DNA from: JALYYC01 sp039922495
GTDB taxonomy: Bacteria; Chloroflexota; Dormibacteria; CF-121
Assembly: GCA_039922495.1 (NCBI GenBank)
Contig: JBDTEO010000006.1
Span: forward strand, 1-64,000
Length of the DNA stretch: 64,000 nucleotides
Direction: 5' to 3'
Shown here: piece by piece, positions 60,611 through 64,000 of the stretch
Numbering within the stretch: the stretch's first letter is position 1
Layout of the letters: the number at the start of each line of letters is the position of its first letter
Notes under the pieces: model-generated
The model's database searches: none
Told to the model about the DNA's origin: nothing
Seen by the model: the letters and a program-made list of their open reading frames with translations, nothing else
Program-made: the position numbers and the translations under genes

Positions 60611-60737
60611 GGTCCTTCGGGGCAGGGGTGAAATTCCCCGATCGGCGGTAAAGCCCGCGAGCGTCAGCTGACGCATGACCCGGTGACGGCGAGAGCCCAC
60701 TCCGGGGCCGACCGTACAGTCGGGATGAAAGAAGGCC
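60611..60737 (+). ncRNA. FMN riboswitch (RFN element)
   Basis: All the conserved RFN blocks occur in order: CCTTCGGGGCAGGGGTGAAA at 60614, TTCCCCGATCGGCGGTAAA, AGCCCGCGAGCG, then GACCCGGTGACG, GAGAGCC and GGGGCCGACCGTACAGTCGG, ending GATGAAAGAAGG. The closing stem pairs CCTTC (60614-60618) with GAAGG (60731-60735). This structure binds flavin mononucleotide and controls riboflavin synthesis or transport genes. The gene downstream is an EamA-family transporter. Confidence 0.96.
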
Positions 60738-60759
60738 ATCGGATGGCGGGCAGCCATCC
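60735..60759 (+). promoter_or_regulatory. Possible expression platform of the FMN riboswitch
   Basis: GGATGGC (60741-60747) can pair with GCCATCC (60753-60759) downstream, or its GATGGC with GCCATC (60735-60740), which touches the closing stem of the riboswitch. These pairings exclude each other, as in a switch. The ribosome binding site AAAGGAG (60779-60785) lies 20 nt further on, so control may be at translation. No T tract is seen. Confidence 0.45.
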
Positions 60760-60793
60760 AGCCGGTGCCCCGACGACCAAAGGAGAAACGTCG

Positions 60794-61786
60794 ATGGCCG
60801 TCCGCACGACGCCGTCAGAGACCGCCACCACCTCGGGAAGCCTCCTGGACCGTTTTTCGGTGGTCCTGGTCGCGGTTGCCGCGACCCTGTGGGCTTCCGA
60901 CACCTACTTTCGCGCACAGTTGATCGGACACCTCAAGCCGACCCAGATTGTGGTGCTCGAGGATGCGCTGGTCAGCCTCTTCCTTGTTGTCTTTCTCGTC
61001 CGGGGCATCCCCGAAATGCGCCGCCTTTCGTGGCGGGGATGGCTGGCGATGGGCCTGATCGGGCTCGGTCCCCAGGCGATCGCGACCATCCTTTTTACGA
61101 CATCCTTTTCGTATGGGCACTATGCGGAAACGTTTGTCCTGCAGCAAACCCAGCCGCTCATCGCGATCGTCCTTGCCTGGATCATCCTCGGTGAGCGCCG
61201 GCGTCCGTGGTTCTGGCCGGCCGCGGCGGTCGCCCTGGTCGGCGTCTACATGGTCGTCTTCGCGCAGAACCTGCTCGCGCCCCTCAGCGATCTCCAACAC
61301 GGCCGCTTCGAAGCCGGACTGTTTGCGCTCGGCGCCGCTGCCCTGTGGGCGAGTGGCACGGTGCTCGGTCGCTTCGTGCTCGGCCAGCTCAGCTTTCCGA
61401 CGACGACAGCGCTGCGCTTCACGCTGGCGCTACCGGTCTTGATCGTGGTCGTCCTGGTCCAGAGCGGACCGTCCGGCTTCGCGCATTACCACGCCGCCGA
61501 CGCCTTGCCGTTCCTCGGGATCGCCCTGATCCCCGGTCTCTTCGCGCTGCTTCTATACTATCGGGCCCTGGCCAGCACGCCGGCGACCCTGGCCACGGTC
61601 GCCGAGATGGCGTTTCCGGTCGCCGCCACCTTCATCGCCTCGGCGCCACCGCCCTATGGCTTCAACCAGCCCCTCTACCTTCCGCAGTTCTTGGGGACGG
61701 CCTTGCTGATCGCGGTGATCGTCTTCCTCAACTGGACGAAAGTGAGCCGGCCACCGGTGGTCGTGAATACGGAAGTCGCCGCCTAA
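60794..61786 (+). CDS. EamA/DMT-family transporter, probable riboflavin importer
   Basis: A 330-residue membrane protein with ten predicted helices in two EamA repeats (first about residues 20-155, second about 175-320). Segments such as FVLQQTQPLIAIVLAWIILGERRRPWFW and AALWASGTVLGRFVLGQL are typical of the family. Its ATG at 60794 follows an AAAGGAG site and an FMN riboswitch, so expression should fall when FMN is plentiful. RibN riboflavin transporters of proteobacteria are also EamA-type and RFN-controlled, which supports riboflavin uptake. The substrate has not been shown and sequence similarity to RibN was not tested. Confidence 0.85.
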   Translation: MAVRTTPSETATTSGSLLDRFSVVLVAVAATLWASDTYFRAQLIGHLKPTQIVVLEDALVSLFLVVFLVRGIPEMRRLSWRGWLAMGLIGLGPQAIATILFTTSFSYGHYAETFVLQQTQPLIAIVLAWIILGERRRPWFWPAAAVALVGVYMVVFAQNLLAPLSDLQHGRFEAGLFALGAAALWASGTVLGRFVLGQLSFPTTTALRFTLALPVLIVVVLVQSGPSGFAHYHAADALPFLGIALIPGLFALLLYYRALASTPATLATVAEMAFPVAATFIASAPPPYGFNQPLYLPQFLGTALLIAVIVFLNWTKVSRPPVVVNTEVAA

Positions 61787-61834
61787 AACTCCGACACGCA
61801 GCTGTCACAAGCCGCTGTCATACTGCGGGCGGTT

Positions 61835-63586
61835 TTGAAGAAAGAACGCCGGACGTGGATCCTTCCTGAACCGCTGCGCGCCCTCCCAGGGTTGGAGGCC
61901 TATTCGCCGGTCTTTCGCCAGATCCTGCATGGGCGCAGCGTCACCCAGCCCCGTCATCTCGACCCCTGGACCCAGAGCGATCTGAGCCAGGCGCCCGATC
62001 CCTTTCTCCTCAAGGACATGGCGATCGCCTGTGACCTGATCGGCGACGCGGTCGCGAGCGGGCGGCGGATCGCCGTCTATGGCGACTATGACGCCGATGG
62101 TGTCACGGCCTGCGTCACCCTCGCCCGCGGCCTTCGCTCGGTCGGCGCCGACGTGGTCACCTACATTCCCAACCGGTTCACCGAGGGCTATGGCCTCAAC
62201 GGTGAGGCCCTCCGCGATCTGGCCGGTCGTGGGGTCACGCTCGTGATCACCTGCGACTGCGGCACCAATTCGGTGGAGGTCGCGCGCGAGCGGCCGGCCG
62301 GGATGCAGATGATCGTTACCGATCATCATGAAATTGGCGCCGAGCGGCCCCCGGTCGACGCGTTGATCAATCCCAAGCAACCCGATTGTGCCTACCCGTT
62401 TGATGGACTGGCCGCCTGCGGGGTCGCCTACAAGATGCTGGTCGCGCTGGAGCAACGGATCTTCCCGGGCAGGCTGGACCCGGCGGCGTCGCTGGACGCG
62501 GTCGCGCTGGGGACCGTCGCCGACGTCGTTCCGCTTCGCGCCGAGAATCGGGCTATCGTCCGCGCCGGCTTGCAGCGTCTCAACGACGCCCCTGGTCCTG
62601 GCTGTGCGGCCCTCCTGAGCGTGGCCGGCATCAGGCGGCCGGTCACGGCCGACCATCTCGCCTTTCAGCTCGGCCCGCGGATCAACGCCGCCGGCCGTCT
62701 CGAAGATGCCGTCCTGGCGCTGGAGCTGTTGCTGGCGGATGACGCGGGACAGGCGGAGCCGCTCGCCGCTCGACTGCAGGAACAGAATGTCCAGCGCCAG
62801 CAGCTGACCGCCGCGATCGTGCGCGAGGCGAGAGCCCAGGTGACCGAGATGGGCGACGAGACCGCCGTCATCGTCATGGGCGGTCCGCAATGGCCGCTGG
62901 GCGTGCTCGGCCTGGCCGCCAGCCGGCTGGTGGAGGAGTTCTACCGGCCGACCTTCATCTTCAACATGGAGGGCGAGGACTGGCGCGGCTCGGCCCGCAG
63001 CATCGAGGGCTTTCACCTCGTGGAGTGCCTGCGGCATTGCGCGCCGCTTTTGCAGCGGTTCGGCGGCCATGCGATGGCGGCCGGCCTGACGGTCGGGCGT
63101 GACAAGTTTCCCGCATTGAAACAATGCCTCGACGATTTTGCCTCGCGGCGGCTCGAACGGGTGGCCTTTTCCCGACCGATCAAGGTCGAGGCGGTCGCCG
63201 CCCTCGCCGACCTCAAGCCGAGCCTGCACCACGAGATCCAGCTCCTCGCGCCATTCGGGGTCGGCAACCGCGAGCCGCTGCTCATCACTCGCGAGGTCGA
63301 GGTGCTGCGTGCGGAAACCTTTGGCGCCGGTGCGCGCCATCTCCGGCTCCACCTCCGGGATCGGACCGCCACCGCCGAGGCCTTTGCCTTCGACAAAGGT
63401 GGCGCAGCCCGCCACCTGCCCGCCGGCCGCCGGATCGACGTTCTTTACGGGCTCGATTGCGAGCGATGGGACGGGCTCGACCGGGTGCGCCTGCATCTCA
63501 AAGATCTGCGTCCGTCCGCGACACCGGCCACGGTGACCATCGACAGCGGGATGGCTTTACGAAATCCGGCCCCTGTGCTACGGTAG
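61835..63586 (+). CDS. recJ: Single-stranded-DNA-specific exonuclease RecJ
   Basis: A 583-residue DHH-superfamily 5'-3' exonuclease. Motif I is VYGDYDADGVTA, the CDCGTNS region forms motif II, and VTDHHE is the DHH motif. ADVVPLRAENR and RINAAGRLEDA follow. The DHHA1 domain has the signature FGGHAMAAGLTV, and the C-terminal OB fold includes LLAPFGVGNREPL. It starts with TTG at 61835, about ten bases after a CATACT -10-like hexamer, so the leader is very short. It acts in mismatch and recombination repair. Confidence 0.93.
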   Translation: MKKERRTWILPEPLRALPGLEAYSPVFRQILHGRSVTQPRHLDPWTQSDLSQAPDPFLLKDMAIACDLIGDAVASGRRIAVYGDYDADGVTACVTLARGLRSVGADVVTYIPNRFTEGYGLNGEALRDLAGRGVTLVITCDCGTNSVEVARERPAGMQMIVTDHHEIGAERPPVDALINPKQPDCAYPFDGLAACGVAYKMLVALEQRIFPGRLDPAASLDAVALGTVADVVPLRAENRAIVRAGLQRLNDAPGPGCAALLSVAGIRRPVTADHLAFQLGPRINAAGRLEDAVLALELLLADDAGQAEPLAARLQEQNVQRQQLTAAIVREARAQVTEMGDETAVIVMGGPQWPLGVLGLAASRLVEEFYRPTFIFNMEGEDWRGSARSIEGFHLVECLRHCAPLLQRFGGHAMAAGLTVGRDKFPALKQCLDDFASRRLERVAFSRPIKVEAVAALADLKPSLHHEIQLLAPFGVGNREPLLITREVEVLRAETFGAGARHLRLHLRDRTATAEAFAFDKGGAARHLPAGRRIDVLYGLDCERWDGLDRVRLHLKDLRPSATPATVTIDSGMALRNPAPVLR

Positions 63587-63593
63587 GTTTCTC

Positions 63594-63616
63594 AGGTGCT
63601 TTGGGGAAGGGCACCT
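63594..63616 (+). terminator. Weak hairpin after recJ
   Basis: AGGTGC (63594-63599) pairs with GCACCT (63611-63616) around an 11-nt loop and is followed by TGTTT. It may be a weak terminator or part of the leader of the next gene. No cobalamin riboswitch consensus is present in this 56-nt gap. Confidence 0.35.
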
Positions 63617-63642
63617 TGTTTAGCAACCGGTAGCGAGGCAGC

Positions 63643-64000
63643 ATGCTGGACGAGGTTCGCACTCCAAGGCTGATGATCGCCGGCACCGCGAGCAGTGTCG
63701 GCAAGACCACCATCACCGCTGGCCTGATTGCCGCCTTCAAGGCGCGAGGCCTCGCCGTGCAGGCCTTCAAAGTCGGCCCCGATTTCATCGACCCGGCCTA
63801 TCTCGCCCACGTCAGCGGCCGACCCTGCCGCAACCTGGATACCTGGATGCTGGGCGAAAGCGCGTTGCGGCAGGTTCTGGCGCACGGCTCGGTCGGTGCT
63901 GACCTCGCCATCATCGAGGGGATGATGGGCCTCTTCGATGGTCGCGGCGGACAGACCGAGGGGAGCACTGCCGAGGTGGCCGCGGCAATCCGAGCACCCA
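63643..64000 (+). CDS. Cobyrinate a,c-diamide synthase, 5' part
   Basis: The first 119 codons of a CbiA/CobB-family amidotransferase of cobalamin (or related sirohydrochlorin-derived) synthesis. RLMIAGTASSVGKTTITAGLIAAF is the P-loop, FKVGPDFIDPAYL and CRNLDTWML bind substrate, and IIEGMMGLFDG is conserved. The ATG at 63643 has AGGCAGC upstream but no strong ribosome binding site. The gene is cut by the window end, so the glutaminase domain cannot be seen. It suggests a corrinoid synthesis cluster beyond the window. Confidence 0.9.
   Translation, partial: MLDEVRTPRLMIAGTASSVGKTTITAGLIAAFKARGLAVQAFKVGPDFIDPAYLAHVSGRPCRNLDTWMLGESALRQVLAHGSVGADLAIIEGMMGLFDGRGGQTEGSTAEVAAAIRAP

Noticed and set aside
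63587..63642. Cobalamin riboswitch before the cobyrinate diamide synthase gene
   Set aside because: The gap is only 56 nt and lacks the B12-box consensus.
1..64000. CRISPR array, integrase, transposase or phage genes
   Set aside because: No regularly spaced repeats and no protein of these families was seen in any part of the window.

Overview
The window is a GC-rich bacterial chromosome segment with tightly packed genes, frequent 4-nt or 8-nt start/stop overlaps and many GTG and TTG starts. Several traits together suggest a terrestrial Chloroflexota or Dormibacterota-like organism: a CIRCE-controlled groEL, hints of coenzyme F420 use (a luciferase-like oxidoreductase and a DUF2342-type metalloprotease), a GuaB3-type IMP dehydrogenase relative, and several promoters that look leaderless. 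This placement is inference; no rRNA gene is present to settle it. There is no CRISPR array, prophage or insertion sequence.

Layout. 0-0.5 kb: a selenocysteine tRNA gene (27-126), then an AT-richer patch with a small membrane protein. 0.5-5.4 kb: an MMPL transporter, a SOUL heme-binding protein, a DUF427 protein, and an ArsR regulator between two SRPBCC-domain genes. 5.5-9.5 kb: a NitT/TauT-type ABC importer in one operon with a ureohydrolase and a RidA-like protein. 9.5-12.6 kb: a zinc/manganese ABC importer whose start lies in a perfect palindrome, with a convergent Fur-family regulator. 12.6-20.2 kb: accessory metabolism (MBL hydrolase, methyltransferase, LLM oxidoreductase, dienelactone hydrolase, long-chain-alcohol-oxidase-like flavoenzyme, MFS exporter, LON-domain protein). 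20.2-25.4 kb: sigma/anti-sigma pair, NAD(P)H-hydrate epimerase, SAM hydrolase, groEL. 25.4-32.5 kb: metalloprotease, thioredoxin-like lipoprotein, a Cys-rich secreted protein, an extended IF-1, a sugar epimerase and a flippase-like membrane protein. 32.5-37.9 kb: TadE-TadE-TadG, threonine aldolase, two DUF881 proteins.

37.9-63.6 kb is mainly central metabolism: gdhA; a YbaK-type deacylase; guaB3-guaA-purD-purE; a two-subunit biotin carboxylase/carboxyltransferase pair; a second sigma/anti-sigma pair; then a compact purB-C-S-Q-L-F-M-N-H operon. The two purine clusters supply almost every enzyme from PRPP to IMP plus GMP synthase; purK, purA and a classical guaB are not here. Next come a clear FMN riboswitch controlling an EamA-family transporter (probable riboflavin importer), recJ, and the start of cobyrinate a,c-diamide synthase, which runs off the window.

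The most notable items are the FMN-riboswitch EamA transporter, the tRNA-Sec with exchanged T-loop bases 54 and 58, the importer-ureohydrolase-RidA cassette, the palindrome over the metal-importer start codon, and the recurring -10 hexamers about 7 nt before start codons.
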